Shown: in pieces, positions 25,191 to 34,901 of the stretch | Numbering within the stretch: position 1 is the first letter of the stretch | Layout of the letters: every line of letters begins with the position of its first letter | Origin: Sphingobium sp. | GTDB taxonomy: Bacteria > Pseudomonadota > Alphaproteobacteria > Sphingomonadales > Sphingomonadaceae | Assembly (NCBI GenBank): GCA_023266575.1 | Contig: JAHFPV010000009.1 | Coordinates: 1-64,000, forward strand | Direction: 5' to 3' | DNA length: 64,000 nucleotides | Notes under the pieces: generated by a model | The model's input: only the letters and a program-made list of their open reading frames with translations | Told to the model about the DNA's origin: nothing | Databases searched by the model: none | Made by a program: the position numbers and the translations under genes

Positions 25191-27305
25191 ATGACCGAAC
25201 GCATGATCGACAGGGCCGGCCTTCAGGTCGCAGCATCGCTCGCCGATTTTATCGACAGTCAGGCGCTGCCCGGCACCGGGATCGCACCTGACGCTTTCTG
25301 GGCCGGGGCGGCGGATATTGTCGCGCGTTTCACGCCCGACAATATCGCGTTGCTGCGCAAACGCGACACGATACAGGCGCAGATCGACAGCTGGCATGAG
25401 CAGCGCGCCGGGCAGCCGCATGATCGTGTGGCTTATCAGGCGTTTTTGCGGGATATTGGCTATCTGGTCGCCGAGCCCGCCCCCTTCATGATCGGTAGCG
25501 AGAATGTCGATGATGAGGTTGCGCGGTTGGCCGGGCCGCAGCTGGTCGTTCCCATTCTCAATGCCCGCTTCCTGCTGAACGCGGCCAATGCGCGCTGGGG
25601 TAGCCTCTATGACGCGCTCTATGGCACCGATGCGATTCCCGGCGCGGCTGCGGGCAAGGGCTATGATGCTGCGCGCGGGGCGCAGGTCATTGCATGGGCC
25701 AAGGCGTTTCTGGACGAGGCTATTCCGCTGGCCAATGGTAGCTGGGCTGATCTGGCGAGTGACGAGATCATTCTGGCCGACTCCGCGCAATATCTGGGGC
25801 GGAGCGCCAAGGGGCGTCTGTTCCGCCACCATGGCCTGCATATCGAAGTTGTTTTCGATAGCGCGCATCCGATCGGCGCGACCGATCCGGCGGGTATTTC
25901 CGATGTCATATTGGAGTCGGCGCTGACCGCGATCTGCGATCTGGAGGATTCGATCGCGGCGGTCGATGCGGCGGATAAGGTTGCCGCCTATGCCAATTGG
26001 CTGGGGCTGATGAAGGGCGACCTGACCGAGACGTTCGAGAAGGGCGGGGCGATGATGACTCGCGCGCTCAACCCCGACCGTGCCTACACAGCGCCGGACG
26101 GCAACGGCTTCACCCTGCCGGGGCGCAGCCTGCTGTTCGTCCGCAATGTCGGCCATCTGATGACGACGCCTGCCATCTGCCTGCGCGATGGCGAGGAGGC
26201 GCCAGAAGGCATATTGGACGGCATCGTCACCAGCCTGATCGCGATGCACGATCTGGCGCGGGATGGCGGCAACAGCCGCGCGGGCAGCGTTTATATCGTC
26301 AAGCCCAAGATGCACGGGCCGGAGGAGGCGGCCTTCACCAACAGCCTGTTCGACGCCATCGAGGACATGCTGGGCATGACCCGCCATACGCTGAAAGTCG
26401 GCGTCATGGATGAGGAACGGCGCACGTCGGCGAACCTCGCCGCCTGCATCCATGCCGTCCGCGACCGGATCGTCTTTATCAACACCGGCTTCCTCGATCG
26501 CACCGGGGACGAGATGCACACGTCGATGCAGGCCGGACCGATGATCCGCAAGGGCGAGATGAAGAGCAGCGACTGGATCGCGGCCTATGAGGATCGCAAT
26601 GTCCAGATCGGCCTTGCCTGCGGATTGTCGGGCCGGGCGCAGATAGGCAAGGGGATGTGGGCCGCGCCGGACCGGATGGCCGACATGCTGGAGCAGAAGG
26701 CCGGGCATCCCAAAACGGGGGCGAACACGGCCTGGGTGCCTTCGCCGACCGCGGCGACGCTGCACGCGACCCATTATCACCGGATCGACGTGTTTGCCCG
26801 GCAGGAGGCGCGCAAGGCGGAGGGGATCGCATCGCTCGACCGGCTGCTGGCGATTCCCGTCGCGACCGGGCGCAACTGGTCGGAGGAAGAGATTGCGCAG
26901 GAACTGGACAATAATGCGCAGGGCATGTTGGGCTATGTCGTCCGCTGGATCGACCAGGGGGTCGGCTGTTCCAAGGTTCCCGACATTCACGACATCGGCT
27001 TGATGGAGGATCGCGCGACGTTGCGCATTTCATCGCAGCATATGGCCAACTGGCTGCTGCATGGCGTCTGCACGGCAGAGCAGGTCGATGCGGCGCTCAC
27101 GCGGATGGCAGCGAAGGTCGATGCGCAAAATGCGGGCGATCCGCTCTATCAGCCGATGAGCGGGCGGGAGGCGGAAAGCCTGGCCTTTCAGGCTGCGCGG
27201 GCGCTGGTGTTCGAGGGCGTTGAACAGCCCAACGGCTATACCGAGCCGCTGCTGCACGCCTGGCGTGCGCGGGCCAAGGCACAGGCGGCGCTTGAACCGG
27301 CATAA
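25191..27305 (+). CDS. glcB: Malate synthase G
   Basis: Condenses glyoxylate and acetyl-CoA to malate in the glyoxylate cycle. The 704-residue length is diagnostic of isoform G. Recognisable stretches include the start [37 protein letters not shown] with metal-binding Glu/Asp, [40 protein letters not shown] and [15 protein letters not shown]. The [15 protein letters not shown] equivalent is [23 protein letters not shown] lies seven bases before the ATG at 25191, which I prefer to the adjacent ATG at 25188. Divergent from the LysR gene with a shared operator region. Confidence 0.96.
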   Translation: MTERMIDRAGLQVAASLADFIDSQALPGTGIAPDAFWAGAADIVARFTPDNIALLRKRDTIQAQIDSWHEQRAGQPHDRVAYQAFLRDIGYLVAEPAPFMIGSENVDDEVARLAGPQLVVPILNARFLLNAANARWGSLYDALYGTDAIPGAAAGKGYDAARGAQVIAWAKAFLDEAIPLANGSWADLASDEIILADSAQYLGRSAKGRLFRHHGLHIEVVFDSAHPIGATDPAGISDVILESALTAICDLEDSIAAVDAADKVAAYANWLGLMKGDLTETFEKGGAMMTRALNPDRAYTAPDGNGFTLPGRSLLFVRNVGHLMTTPAICLRDGEEAPEGILDGIVTSLIAMHDLARDGGNSRAGSVYIVKPKMHGPEEAAFTNSLFDAIEDMLGMTRHTLKVGVMDEERRTSANLAACIHAVRDRIVFINTGFLDRTGDEMHTSMQAGPMIRKGEMKSSDWIAAYEDRNVQIGLACGLSGRAQIGKGMWAAPDRMADMLEQKAGHPKTGANTAWVPSPTAATLHATHYHRIDVFARQEARKAEGIASLDRLLAIPVATGRNWSEEEIAQELDNNAQGMLGYVVRWIDQGVGCSKVPDIHDIGLMEDRATLRISSQHMANWLLHGVCTAEQVDAALTRMAAKVDAQNAGDPLYQPMSGREAESLAFQAARALVFEGVEQPNGYTEPLLHAWRARAKAQAALEPA

Positions 27306-27372
27306 GCGGGGGCGAAGCAGCTTTTTGATGGGTCGGGGCGTTCTCTCCTATATTTGATGGGAGAGTATCGTC

Positions 27373-28455
27373 TTGAAACAGTCTCTGCTTGTGGCGGCTT
27401 TATGCTGTTCGGCTTGCAACATGTCGGTGACGGAGGCGAATGACAGCGCCGCCGCGCCGCAAAGAGAGGAGCAGGCAGCGCCGCAGCCTGTAGCTGACCC
27501 CTATGCCTTCGTCGTGCAGCCCGAACCGGCGGGTGCGCCGCCGCGTGTGGATTCTATCCTGCAAGCGCAGGTCGCGCTCGACCGGGCGGGTTTTTCGCCC
27601 GGCGTGCTGGATGGCAAGGAGGGCATGTCCTTCACCAAGGCGCTGACGGGTTTTCAGGAGGCGCGCGGGCTGACGCCCAACGGGCAATATGACGAGGCGA
27701 CGGCCAAGGCGTTGCTGGGCGATGCGCCGCCGCCCGCGACCTGGCTGGTGCAGGTGCCGGAGGGCTTTGCGCGCGGGCCGTTTGCTACGCTTCCCAAGGG
27801 GTTGAACGAGCAGGCGAAACTGCCCGCTCTGTCCTATCGCAATCTGCTGGAGAAGCTGGCGGAGCGGTTTCATACGACGCCGGAGGTGCTTGTGGCGCTG
27901 AACCAGCCCGGCACGAAGGTTGGAGGCGGGGCAACGATCCGCGTGCCAGCGGTCGCCAACCAGCCGGTTGCGACAATCGAGGGCGATGAGCGTGGCTGGG
28001 GTGAAACTTTGGCCAGTCTGGCAGTGGCGAAGGACCAGCCCAAGGCCGACCGTATCGTGGTCGACAAGTCCGAAGGGCTGCTGAAAGTCTATGACGCCGA
28101 TGACAGGATGATCGCGCAATTCCCGGCGACGACCGGGTCGCAATATGATCCGCTGCCGATCGGTAACTGGACGGTCAAGGGCGTCAGCCGCAATCCCGAT
28201 TTCCATTATAATCCAGACCTGTTCTGGGACGCGGCGGCCAAGGATGAGAAGGCCGTCCTCAAACCCGGCCCCAACGGCCCCGTGGGCGTGGTGTGGATCG
28301 ACCTGTCGAAGGATCATTATGGCATCCATGGGACGCCGGAGCCGCAGAATATCGGCCGGACGCAAAGCCATGGCTGCATCCGCCTGACCAATTGGGACGC
28401 GGCGCGGCTGGCGCAGATGGTGCAAGGCGGCATGAAGGCGGTGTTTCAGCCGTGA
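27373..28455 (+). CDS. L,D-transpeptidase with peptidoglycan-binding domain, lipoprotein-like
   Basis: A 360-residue cell-envelope enzyme. It starts at TTG (27373) after a GGAGAG sequence; the signal MKQSLLVAALCCSACN has a lipobox (CSAC), so lipid anchoring is likely. Residues about 60-115 form a peptidoglycan-binding 1 domain (QVALDRAGFSPGVLDGKEGM...FQEARGLTPNGQYDEAT). A LysM-like segment follows (LAERFHTTPEVLVALN), then a YkuD catalytic domain (DRIVVDKSEGLLKVYD) with the active site IHGTPEPQNIGRTQSHGCIR near the C terminus. It overlaps the M23 peptidase gene by 4 bp, suggesting joint cell-wall remodelling. Confidence 0.9.
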   Translation: MKQSLLVAALCCSACNMSVTEANDSAAAPQREEQAAPQPVADPYAFVVQPEPAGAPPRVDSILQAQVALDRAGFSPGVLDGKEGMSFTKALTGFQEARGLTPNGQYDEATAKALLGDAPPPATWLVQVPEGFARGPFATLPKGLNEQAKLPALSYRNLLEKLAERFHTTPEVLVALNQPGTKVGGGATIRVPAVANQPVATIEGDERGWGETLASLAVAKDQPKADRIVVDKSEGLLKVYDADDRMIAQFPATTGSQYDPLPIGNWTVKGVSRNPDFHYNPDLFWDAAAKDEKAVLKPGPNGPVGVVWIDLSKDHYGIHGTPEPQNIGRTQSHGCIRLTNWDAARLAQMVQGGMKAVFQP

Positions 28456-29012
28456 GGCTGAGCGTGCGAAGGTGGGGCTGGGCGGCGTTGGCGCTGTTGT
28501 TGTGCATCGCCTTCGCGCATTTTTGCGTGCGGATCGTGCCGGGTGACGGGCCAGAGCTGTCCGTTAAGCGCGGGGGTGGGGCTTTGGTTGTTCCGGTCGA
28601 GGGTGTGCCACCCGCTGGGCTAACTGACACCTTCACGCAGGCGAGGGACGCCGGAGCGCGGCCGCATGACGCGATCGACATCATGGCGCCACGCGGCAGC
28701 GCGGTGATCGCGGCGACGGACGGTCGGATCGAAAAACTGTTCTGGAGCGAGGCAGGCGGACGGACTCTCTATTTGCGGTCACCAGACCGGCGCACCCTCT
28801 ATTATTACGCGCATCTGGACGGCTATGCGCCCGGCGTGCGCGAGGGGCTGGCGGTGCGGCGGGGGGAACGGATCGCGCGCGTTGGGAGCAGCGGCAATGC
28901 CGATCCGGCGGGGCCGCATCTCCACTTCGCGGTCCACGCCATCGCGCCGGGCGAGCCATGGCATGGCGGGCGTCCGGTCAACCCCTATCCGCTGCTGACC
29001 GGCTCGCGTTGA
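28452..29012 (+). CDS. M23-family (LytM-type) peptidase
   Basis: A 186-residue protein with an N-terminal signal anchor (RRWGWAALALLLCIAFAHF) and a LytM/peptidase M23 domain. Zinc ligands are in ARPHDAIDIMAPRGSAVIAA (H-x3-D) and the HLHF of GPHLHFAVH; GNADPAGPHLHF is the usual context. It may cleave peptidoglycan crosslinks or act as an adaptor. The start is a GTG overlapping the stop of the L,D-transpeptidase (GTGA), so the two are coupled; longer in-frame extensions run into that gene and are unlikely. Confidence 0.88.
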   Translation: MRLSVRRWGWAALALLLCIAFAHFCVRIVPGDGPELSVKRGGGALVVPVEGVPPAGLTDTFTQARDAGARPHDAIDIMAPRGSAVIAATDGRIEKLFWSEAGGRTLYLRSPDRRTLYYYAHLDGYAPGVREGLAVRRGERIARVGSSGNADPAGPHLHFAVHAIAPGEPWHGGRPVNPYPLLTGSR

Positions 29013-29114
29013 CGCCCCTCTTGCCCTGCGGCCCGTCTGTCTGTATTGGCCCGCCCAGCCTTTTTAACGAAGGCGCGGCTCTTTTCACCACAGACATACA
29101 GGCAGGCTCTTCCC

Positions 29115-29678
29115 ATGAAGATCAGCGGCGTGGACATTCGTCCCGGCAACAATATCGAATATGAGGGCGGCCTGTGGCGCGCTGTCAAGATTCAGCACAC
29201 TCAGCCCGGCAAGGGTGGCGCCTATATGCAGGTGGAGCTGAAAAACCTGATCGACGGCCGCAAGAATAATGTCCGCTTCCGCTCCGCCGAGAGCGTCGAG
29301 CGCATCCGGCTCGACACCAAGGATTTCCAGTATCTCTATGCCGAAGGCGACATGCTCGTTTTCATGGATCAGGAAACCTATGAGCAGATCAATCTGCCGC
29401 AGGAACTGCTGGGCGATGCGGCTGACTTCCTGCAGGACGGCATGGAAGTGACGCTGGAAATGTATGAGGAGCGGCCGATTTCGGTGCAGTTGCCCGACAC
29501 GATCGAAGCGACCGTGGTGGAAGCCGACGCCGTGGTGAAGGGGCAGACCGCTTCTGCCAGCTACAAGCCCGCGATCCTGGACAATGGCGTGCGCGTCATG
29601 GTGCCGCCGCACATCGTCAGCGGCACGCGCATCGTCGTCGATGTGTACGCCCGCGAATATGTGAAGCGCGCGGACTGA
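29115..29678 (+). CDS. efp: Elongation factor P
   Basis: EF-P binds between the P and E sites and rescues ribosomes stalled on polyproline. The 187-residue protein has the three-domain layout: KOW-like domain I ([20 protein letters not shown] to [11 protein letters not shown]), with the modification-site loop, OB domain II ([18 protein letters not shown]), and domain III ending [16 protein letters not shown]. The tip residue is Lys (PGKGGAY), the type that in many species is beta-lysylated or otherwise modified. The ATG at 29115 is chosen over an upstream TTG. A palindromic repeat follows. Confidence 0.96.
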   Translation: MKISGVDIRPGNNIEYEGGLWRAVKIQHTQPGKGGAYMQVELKNLIDGRKNNVRFRSAESVERIRLDTKDFQYLYAEGDMLVFMDQETYEQINLPQELLGDAADFLQDGMEVTLEMYEERPISVQLPDTIEATVVEADAVVKGQTASASYKPAILDNGVRVMVPPHIVSGTRIVVDVYAREYVKRAD

Positions 29679-29692
29679 CGCGACCTTAAAGT

Positions 29693-29785
29693 CCCCCTTC
29701 CGCTTGCGGGAGGGGTTAGGGGAGGGCGTGTCGCATCCTCTCCATAACATGCCCTCCCCCGACCCCTCCCGCCAGCGGGAGGGGA
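29693..29785. repeat. Palindromic repeat, family C
   Basis: Arms CCCCCTTCCGCTTGCGGGAG and CTCCCGCCAGCGGGAGGGG, with inner AGGGGAGGGCGTG facing CATGCCCTCCCCC, make a long imperfect palindrome between efp and the inositol monophosphatase gene, 15 bp past the efp stop. Related to 4219-4320. Confidence 0.8.
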
Positions 29786-29798
29786 GAAAGACAGTAAT

Positions 29799-30611
29799 AT
29801 GGCATCCCACTCAGGCCTTCTCACCGTCATGGAACGCGCCGCGCGCAAGGCCGGCTCCAAGCTGCGCCGCGACTTTGGCGAGGTCGAGCATCTTCAGGTG
29901 TCGCGCAAGGGACCGGCCGATTTCGTGTCCAAGGCCGACCAGCAGTCGGAAAAGACGCTGGTGGAGGAATTGCAGAAGGCGCGGCCCGACTGGGGTTTCC
30001 TGCTGGAAGAGGGCGGGGTGATCGAGGGTGACCCCTCCAAGCCGCGCTGGATCATCGATCCGCTCGATGGCACCACCAATTTCCTGCACGGCATCCCGCA
30101 TTTCGCCATCTCTATCGCGGTCGAGGAGCCGCTTTATGGCGGCAAGCGCGAGATTACGACGGGTCTGGTCTATCAGCCTTTTTCCGATGAAAGCTATTGG
30201 GCGGAAAAGAGCCGCGGCGCGTGGCGGCATGACCAGCGACTGCGCGTGTCGGCGCGGCGCGACATGGGCGAATGTCTGATCGCGACCGGCATACCCTTCA
30301 TGGGCCATGGCGATTTTGCGCAATGGACCCGCATCTTCGGTGCGGTCGCGCCGTCGGTCGCGGGGATTCGCCGCTTCGGTGCCGCCTCGCTCGATCTCGC
30401 CCATGTGGCGTCGGGCCGTTATGACGGTTTCTGGGAAAGCGGCCTCCAGCCCTGGGATGTTGCGGCCGGCATGTTGCTGGTGCGCGAAGCGGGCGGTTTC
30501 GTGTCCGATTTCCGCGGCGGCGATCAGGCGATCGAACGCAAGGAAATCATCGCGGGCAATGACGCGATCCACAGCAAATTGCACAAGCTGGTCGCCAACG
30601 CCCTGCGCTAA
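29799..30611 (+). CDS. suhB: Inositol monophosphatase family protein (SuhB-like)
   Basis: A Mg2+-dependent phosphatase of the IMPase/FIG superfamily; bacterial SuhB also binds RNA polymerase and affects rRNA processing. The 270-residue protein has motif GPADFVSKADQQSE, the metal-binding WIIDPLDGTTNFLHGIPHF (motif WI-DPLDGT), and the second motif ESGLQPWDVAAGMLLVREAGG. All metal ligands (Glu in EEGG, Asp in DPLD and WD) are present. In several alphaproteobacteria efp is followed by suhB, as here. It ends at a strong terminator. Confidence 0.93.
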   Translation: MASHSGLLTVMERAARKAGSKLRRDFGEVEHLQVSRKGPADFVSKADQQSEKTLVEELQKARPDWGFLLEEGGVIEGDPSKPRWIIDPLDGTTNFLHGIPHFAISIAVEEPLYGGKREITTGLVYQPFSDESYWAEKSRGAWRHDQRLRVSARRDMGECLIATGIPFMGHGDFAQWTRIFGAVAPSVAGIRRFGAASLDLAHVASGRYDGFWESGLQPWDVAAGMLLVREAGGFVSDFRGGDQAIERKEIIAGNDAIHSKLHKLVANALR

Positions 30612-30620
30612 GGTCCATCT

Positions 30621-30651
30621 AGGCCAAGCGGTTCAGCCACTTGGCCTTTTT
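30621..30651 (+). terminator. Rho-independent terminator of suhB
   Basis: AGGCCAAG (30621-30628) pairs with CTTGGCCT (30640-30647) over an 11-nt loop, followed by TTTTT. It begins 10 bp after the suhB stop and separates it from the nuo operon. Confidence 0.8.
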
Positions 30652-30667
30652 GCGATTCATTCTCAGC

Positions 30668-30706
30668 CTTTAGGCCCCTTGCTTCGCATATGCAGCAGGC
30701 CTAAAG
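30668..30706 (+). promoter_or_regulatory. 9-bp inverted repeat in the nuo leader
   Basis: CTTTAGGCC (30668-30676) and GGCCTAAAG (30698-30706) are perfect inverted repeats 21 bp apart, ending 34 bp before the nuoA start. It could be a regulator site or a leader hairpin. No clear -35/-10 pair was recognised nearby. Confidence 0.35.
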
Positions 30707-30739
30707 CGCCCCCACAACCTTTTCGCCCAGGGGATAACG

Positions 30740-31114
30740 TTGGTCGATCTTGCCCAATATCTGCCGATCCTGATCTTTCTTGGGGTCGCTTTGCTGCTCT
30801 CCAGCGCATTCGTCTTTCTGCCGATGCTGGTGGGCCGCCTGACCGGCGCGCACAAGCCGGACCCGGCCAAGCTCAGCGAATATGAATGTGGCTTTCCCGC
30901 GTTTGAAGAACCGCGCAGCCAATTCGACGTCCGCTTCTATCTGGTGGCGATCCTCTTCATCATCTTCGATCTTGAAGCGGCGTTCCTGTTTCCCTGGGCG
31001 GTGAGCCTCGACCAGATCGGCTGGGCCGGCTGGGCGACGATGATGATTTTCATAGCGGAGCTGGTGCTTGGCCTCGTCTATGCGTGGAAGAAGGGAGCGC
31101 TCGATTGGGAGTAG
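30740..31114 (+). CDS. nuoA: NADH-quinone oxidoreductase subunit A
   Basis: First gene of the complex I operon, a 124-residue membrane subunit at the junction of peripheral and membrane arms. Three TM helices are visible ([58 protein letters not shown]). Diagnostic are [24 protein letters not shown] (loop with the conserved Cys) and [14 protein letters not shown]. The start is TTG at 30740, preceded by AGGGG. nuoB overlaps its 3' end by 10 bp. Confidence 0.95.
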   Translation: MVDLAQYLPILIFLGVALLLSSAFVFLPMLVGRLTGAHKPDPAKLSEYECGFPAFEEPRSQFDVRFYLVAILFIIFDLEAAFLFPWAVSLDQIGWAGWATMMIFIAELVLGLVYAWKKGALDWE

Positions 31115-31659
31115 AACTCTATAGCCCGGCGCCCGGCACATTGCCCGCGCAAGGGACGCAGCCCGATCAGGACTTCTTCAATTCGCTCAACAGCGAAGTG
31201 AATGACAAGGGTTTCCTGGTGACATCGACCGAGGATCTGTTCACCTGGGCGCGCACCGGTTCGCTGTGGTGGATGACGTTCGGCCTGGCCTGCTGCGCGG
31301 TCGAGATGATCCACGTCAACATGCCGCGTTACGACATGGAGCGTTTCGGCGCTGCCCCGCGCGCATCCCCGCGCCAGAGCGACGTGATGATCGTCGCGGG
31401 CACGCTGTGCAACAAGATGGCTCCCGCGTTGCGCAAGGTTTACGATCAGATGTCGGAACCGAAATATGTGATTTCCATGGGGTCGTGTGCGAACGGCGGT
31501 GGCTATTATCATTATAGCTATTCGGTAGTACGCGGCTGTGACCGGATCGTGCCGGTCGACATCTATGTGCCGGGTTGCCCGCCGACTGCCGAAGCCTTGC
31601 TCTATGGCGTGATGCAGTTGCAGCGGAAGATCCGCCGGATCGGGACGATTGAGCGTTAA
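31105..31659 (+). CDS. nuoB: NADH-quinone oxidoreductase subunit B
   Basis: Carries the terminal 4Fe-4S cluster N2 next to the quinone site. The 184-residue protein shows [16 protein letters not shown] (tandem Cys ligands), [30 protein letters not shown], and [18 protein letters not shown], the four-Cys ligand set. I start it at TTG (31105), where the protein reads GVELYSP like alphaproteobacterial NuoB and GGGAG lies in front. A GTG at 31084 would overlap nuoA by 31 bp. Confidence 0.95.
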   Translation: MGVELYSPAPGTLPAQGTQPDQDFFNSLNSEVNDKGFLVTSTEDLFTWARTGSLWWMTFGLACCAVEMIHVNMPRYDMERFGAAPRASPRQSDVMIVAGTLCNKMAPALRKVYDQMSEPKYVISMGSCANGGGYYHYSYSVVRGCDRIVPVDIYVPGCPPTAEALLYGVMQLQRKIRRIGTIER

Positions 31660-31660
31660 G

Positions 31661-32467
31661 ATGGGCCATTCCGCACCGAAAATCGCGACCATCGAAGGGA
31701 TCACGCAGGAAATCGAGGCGATCCTCGGTTCGATGCTGGTCGAGACGGTCGATCATGCCGATGAGCTGAGCTTCACCGTGCTGCGCGATGCGCTGCCGCA
31801 GGCTATGACGTTGCTGCGTGATCGCGCGCAGTATCAGCAGCTGATGGAGATTGCCGGGGTCGATTATCCCGATCGTCCAGAACGGTTCGAGGTCGCCTAT
31901 CATCTGCTCAGCGTCACGCGGAACCACCGCATCCGCGTGAAGGTGTCGACCGACGAGGATTTGCCGGTGCCGACCGTCACGCACCTCTGGCCCGTCGCGG
32001 GCTGGCTGGAGCGCGAAGTGTTCGACATGTATGGCGTGGTGTTCGAGGGCAATACAGACCTGCGCCGCATCCTGACCGATTACGGGTTCAAGGGGCATCC
32101 GCAGCGCAAGGATTTCCCGCTGACCGGCTATGTCGAACTGCGCTATTCCGAAGAGGATAAGCGCGTCGTCTATGAGCCGGTGAAGCTGGCGCAGGACTTC
32201 CGCAGCTTCGACTTCATGTCGCCTTGGGAAGGCGCGGAGTATATTTTGCCGGGTGACGAGAAGGCCAAGGGCGAAGCGCCCGGCGCGCCGACGCCTGCCG
32301 CATCCCCCGCAGTCTCCACGCCCAAGACGACCGAGAAAAAGTCCGACACTGGCGCTGGCGAAGCGGCGAACAAGGCGTCGCAGGTCAAGTCGGCCGATGC
32401 GCCCGCAAAGCCTGCGTCCGCGACGGATGAAGGCAAGGGTGCCGCCAAGCCGGAGGACAAGGCATGA
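31661..32467 (+). CDS. nuoC: NADH-quinone oxidoreductase subunit C, with long low-complexity tail
   Basis: A hydrophilic subunit of the quinone module. Residues 1-205 are a normal 30-kDa subunit: [38 protein letters not shown], and the signature [21 protein letters not shown]. The last ~65 residues are an Ala/Pro/Lys/Ser-rich disordered tail ([19 protein letters not shown]... to ...KPEDKA), which standard NuoC lacks. ATG at 31661 follows the nuoB stop by 1 bp. A palindromic repeat separates it from nuoD, so C and D are not fused here. Confidence 0.95.
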   Translation: MGHSAPKIATIEGITQEIEAILGSMLVETVDHADELSFTVLRDALPQAMTLLRDRAQYQQLMEIAGVDYPDRPERFEVAYHLLSVTRNHRIRVKVSTDEDLPVPTVTHLWPVAGWLEREVFDMYGVVFEGNTDLRRILTDYGFKGHPQRKDFPLTGYVELRYSEEDKRVVYEPVKLAQDFRSFDFMSPWEGAEYILPGDEKAKGEAPGAPTPAASPAVSTPKTTEKKSDTGAGEAANKASQVKSADAPAKPASATDEGKGAAKPEDKA

Positions 32468-32481
32468 GTGTCAACCTACCT

Positions 32482-32577
32482 CCGTTCGCCCTGAGCTTGT
32501 CGAAGGGGTCGGCTGAGCTTGTCGAAGCCCCTTCACTTCGTTCAGGCGAGGGCTTCGACTTCGCTCAGCCTGAACGG
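32482..32577. repeat. Palindromic repeat, family B, between nuoC and nuoD
   Basis: CCGTTCGCCCTGAGCTTGTC on the left and CGACTTCGCTCAGCCTGAACGG on the right enclose inner copies of GAGCTTGTCGAAG/CTTCG. It fills nearly the whole gap, ending 6 bp before the nuoD Shine-Dalgarno. Confidence 0.85.
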
Positions 32578-32593
32578 ATTATGGAGGCGGATC

Positions 32594-33829
32594 ATGGCTG
32601 ATTATCTCGAAAAGCTGGACCACCACACCGACGCCGCCGATCCGACCTATGGCGACACGGAAATCCAGAATTATACGATCAATTTCGGTCCGCAGCATCC
32701 CGCGGCGCACGGCGTTCTCCGCCTCGTCATGGAGCTGGAAGGCGAGATCGTCGAGCGTTGCGACCCGCATGTGGGGCTGCTGCATCGCGGCACCGAGAAG
32801 CTGATCGAATATAAGACCTATTTGCAGGCTCTGCCCTATTTCGACCGGCTCGATTATTGTTCGCCGCTGGGCATGGAGCATAGCTATGTGCTGGCGATCG
32901 AGAAGCTGCTGAACCTGGAAGTGCCGCTGCGCGCGCAATATCTGCGCGTGTTCTTCGCGGAACTGACGCGCATCTGCAATCATATGCTGAACCTTGGGTC
33001 GCACGTCATGGACGTGGGCGCGATGACGCCCAACCTGTGGCTGTTCGAGATTCGCGAGGATTGCCTCAACTTCTTCGAGCGCGCGTCGGGCGCGCGGATG
33101 CATAGCGCCTATTTCCGTCCGGGCGGCGTGCATCAGGATGTGCCGCTCAAGCTGCTGACCGACATTGCCGACTGGCTCGACGGCCGTCTGCCGCGCCTGT
33201 TCGAGGATGCGATCAGCCTTGTCGCAGACAATCGCATCTTCAAGCAGCGCAATGTCGATATCGCGATCGTGTCCAAGGAAGATGCCCTGAAGTGGGGCTT
33301 TTCCGGCCCGATGCTGCGCGGGTCGGGCATTGCGTGGGATATTCGCAAGGCACAGCCCTACGACGTCTATGACCGGGTCGATTTCGACGTGCCGGTCGGC
33401 ACCCAATATGACTGCTATGATCGCTTCATGGTGCGCGTGGAGGAGGTCCGTCAGTCGGTGCGGATCATGAAACAGTGCCTGAACGACATGCCCGAAGGCG
33501 CGATCGCCAGCTTCGACCGCAAAGTATCGCCGCCCAAGCGGGGCGAGATGAAGCGGTCGATGGAAGCGCTGATCCACCACTTCAAACTCTATACCGAGGG
33601 CTTCCATGTGCCCGCAGGCGAAGTCTATGTCGCGACCGAAAGCCCCAAGGGCGAATTCGGCGTCTATCTGGTCGCGGATGGCAGCAACAAACCCTATCGC
33701 TGCAAGATCCGCCCGACCGCGTTCAGCCATTTGCAGGCGATGGACTTCATGATGAAGGGCCATATGCTGGCCGACGTCACGGCGGTGCTTGGCTCGATGG
33801 ACATCGTGTTCGGGGAGTGTGACCGGTGA
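32594..33829 (+). CDS. nuoD: NADH-quinone oxidoreductase subunit D
   Basis: The 49-kDa subunit that forms the quinone-binding cavity with NuoB. The 411-residue protein has [20 protein letters not shown] (with the quinone-contacting His), [54 protein letters not shown], and the C-terminal [20 protein letters not shown]...[12 protein letters not shown]. The ATG at 32594 follows GGAGGCGG. The next gene begins within its stop (GTGA). Confidence 0.97.
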   Translation: MADYLEKLDHHTDAADPTYGDTEIQNYTINFGPQHPAAHGVLRLVMELEGEIVERCDPHVGLLHRGTEKLIEYKTYLQALPYFDRLDYCSPLGMEHSYVLAIEKLLNLEVPLRAQYLRVFFAELTRICNHMLNLGSHVMDVGAMTPNLWLFEIREDCLNFFERASGARMHSAYFRPGGVHQDVPLKLLTDIADWLDGRLPRLFEDAISLVADNRIFKQRNVDIAIVSKEDALKWGFSGPMLRGSGIAWDIRKAQPYDVYDRVDFDVPVGTQYDCYDRFMVRVEEVRQSVRIMKQCLNDMPEGAIASFDRKVSPPKRGEMKRSMEALIHHFKLYTEGFHVPAGEVYVATESPKGEFGVYLVADGSNKPYRCKIRPTAFSHLQAMDFMMKGHMLADVTAVLGSMDIVFGECDR

Positions 33830-34134
33830 TTGCGGCTATTGATCGGTGGGTTCGTAGAGAACATGGGGCGCTAAAAGGCCTGATCACGGGACGTTCGGTC
33901 AACGAGCGATTTCGGGGACTGAATCGTTCCAAACGGAACGAAGCAAAGCTCTTTTTGCTCGGATTGCTGCCGATTATCTTGAGCGTGCCGTTCCTGCCTA
34001 AATGGTCAGACGCCTCCAGCCTTGTGAGGGTTTGGATGCTGTTATCCGGCGCGTGGTTCGTAGTGATTGTGGCCGTTGGCAGCTTTTTCATCTTCCGTTC
34101 GGCGATCCGAGTTTCGAGAAATCATAATGGCTGA
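33826..34134 (+). CDS. Unassigned small membrane protein within the nuo operon
   Basis: A 102-residue protein with a basic N-terminal half ([20 protein letters not shown]...[12 protein letters not shown]) and two TM helices ([16 protein letters not shown] and [22 protein letters not shown]). It is not a complex I core subunit and I do not recognise the family. Its start GTG overlaps the nuoD stop, and its end overlaps nuoE by 8 bp, so it is coupled on both sides. Its G+C content (about half) is clearly lower than the surrounding nuo genes, suggesting recent acquisition. It could be an assembly factor or an unrelated passenger. Confidence 0.7.
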   Translation: MIAAIDRWVRREHGALKGLITGRSVNERFRGLNRSKRNEAKLFLLGLLPIILSVPFLPKWSDASSLVRVWMLLSGAWFVVIVAVGSFFIFRSAIRVSRNHNG

Positions 34135-34795
34135 CGCACCCCATATCCCCGACGAAACCGAAACCCGCGCGCGCTGGGGCGCTTTTGCGTGGACGGCGGA
34201 GAATGCCGAACAGGTGAAAACCATCATCGCCCGCTATCCCGCCGGTCGCCAGCAATCGGCGGTCATGCCGCTGCTGGACCTTGCCCAGCGGCAGGTTGGT
34301 GCGGAGACGCAGACGCAAGGGTGGCTGCCCGTACCGGTGATGGAATATATCGGCGATCAGCTCGATATGCCCTATATGCGCGTCTATGAGGTCGCGACCT
34401 TCTACACCATGTACAATTTGGCGCCGGTTGGCCGCTATCATGTGCAGGTGTGCGGCACGACGCCCTGCATGTTGCGCGGCTCCGACGATGTGTTCGCGGC
34501 GTGCAAGAATAAGGGTCTGGTGAAGGGCGCGACGACGCCCGACGGCCTGTTCACGCTGACCGAGGTAGAATGCCTGGGCGCCTGCGCCAATGCGCCGATG
34601 GTGCAGATCAACGACGATAATTTCGAGGATCTGACCTATGACAGCATGAGCGCGGTGCTGGAAACGCTGGCGGCGGGTGGTCAGCCCAAGATTGGTCCGC
34701 AGATCGACCGGCAGACGAGTTGCCCGGAGGGTGGCCCGACGACGCTGAAAGAGATGGTCGAGGGCAATCATGATTATCGGGGGGAGTGGGCGTGA
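34127..34795 (+). CDS. nuoE: NADH-quinone oxidoreductase subunit E
   Basis: The 24-kDa subunit with 2Fe-2S cluster N1a, part of the NADH dehydrogenase module. The 222-residue protein shows the thioredoxin-like ligand pattern VQVCGTTPCMLRG and VECLGACANAPM, plus VYEVATFYTMYNLAPVG. The ~50-residue C-terminal part (PKIGPQIDRQTSCPEGGPTT...) is found in alphaproteobacterial and mitochondrial homologues. ATG at 34127 lies inside the end of the preceding small gene. Confidence 0.96.
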   Translation: MADAPHIPDETETRARWGAFAWTAENAEQVKTIIARYPAGRQQSAVMPLLDLAQRQVGAETQTQGWLPVPVMEYIGDQLDMPYMRVYEVATFYTMYNLAPVGRYHVQVCGTTPCMLRGSDDVFAACKNKGLVKGATTPDGLFTLTEVECLGACANAPMVQINDDNFEDLTYDSMSAVLETLAAGGQPKIGPQIDRQTSCPEGGPTTLKEMVEGNHDYRGEWA

Positions 34796-34801
34796 GCTAT
34801 T

Positions 34802-34889
34802 TCACCTCCGTCATCCCAGCGAAGGCTGGGATCTCGTGCGTTGGCGCGCAGACGCCTGAGACCCCAGCTTTCGCTGGGGTGACGGTGAA
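34802..34889. repeat. Palindromic repeat, family A, between nuoE and nuoF
   Basis: CCGTCATCCCAGCGAAGGCT facing AGCTTTCGCTGGGGTGACGG are near-perfect arms around a 30-bp centre; the outer TTCACC/GGTGAA extend the palindrome. Same family as the element inside the cysteine desulfurase gene. It begins 7 bp after the nuoE stop. Confidence 0.85.
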
Positions 34890-34901
34890 TGGTGTCGCCA
34901 C

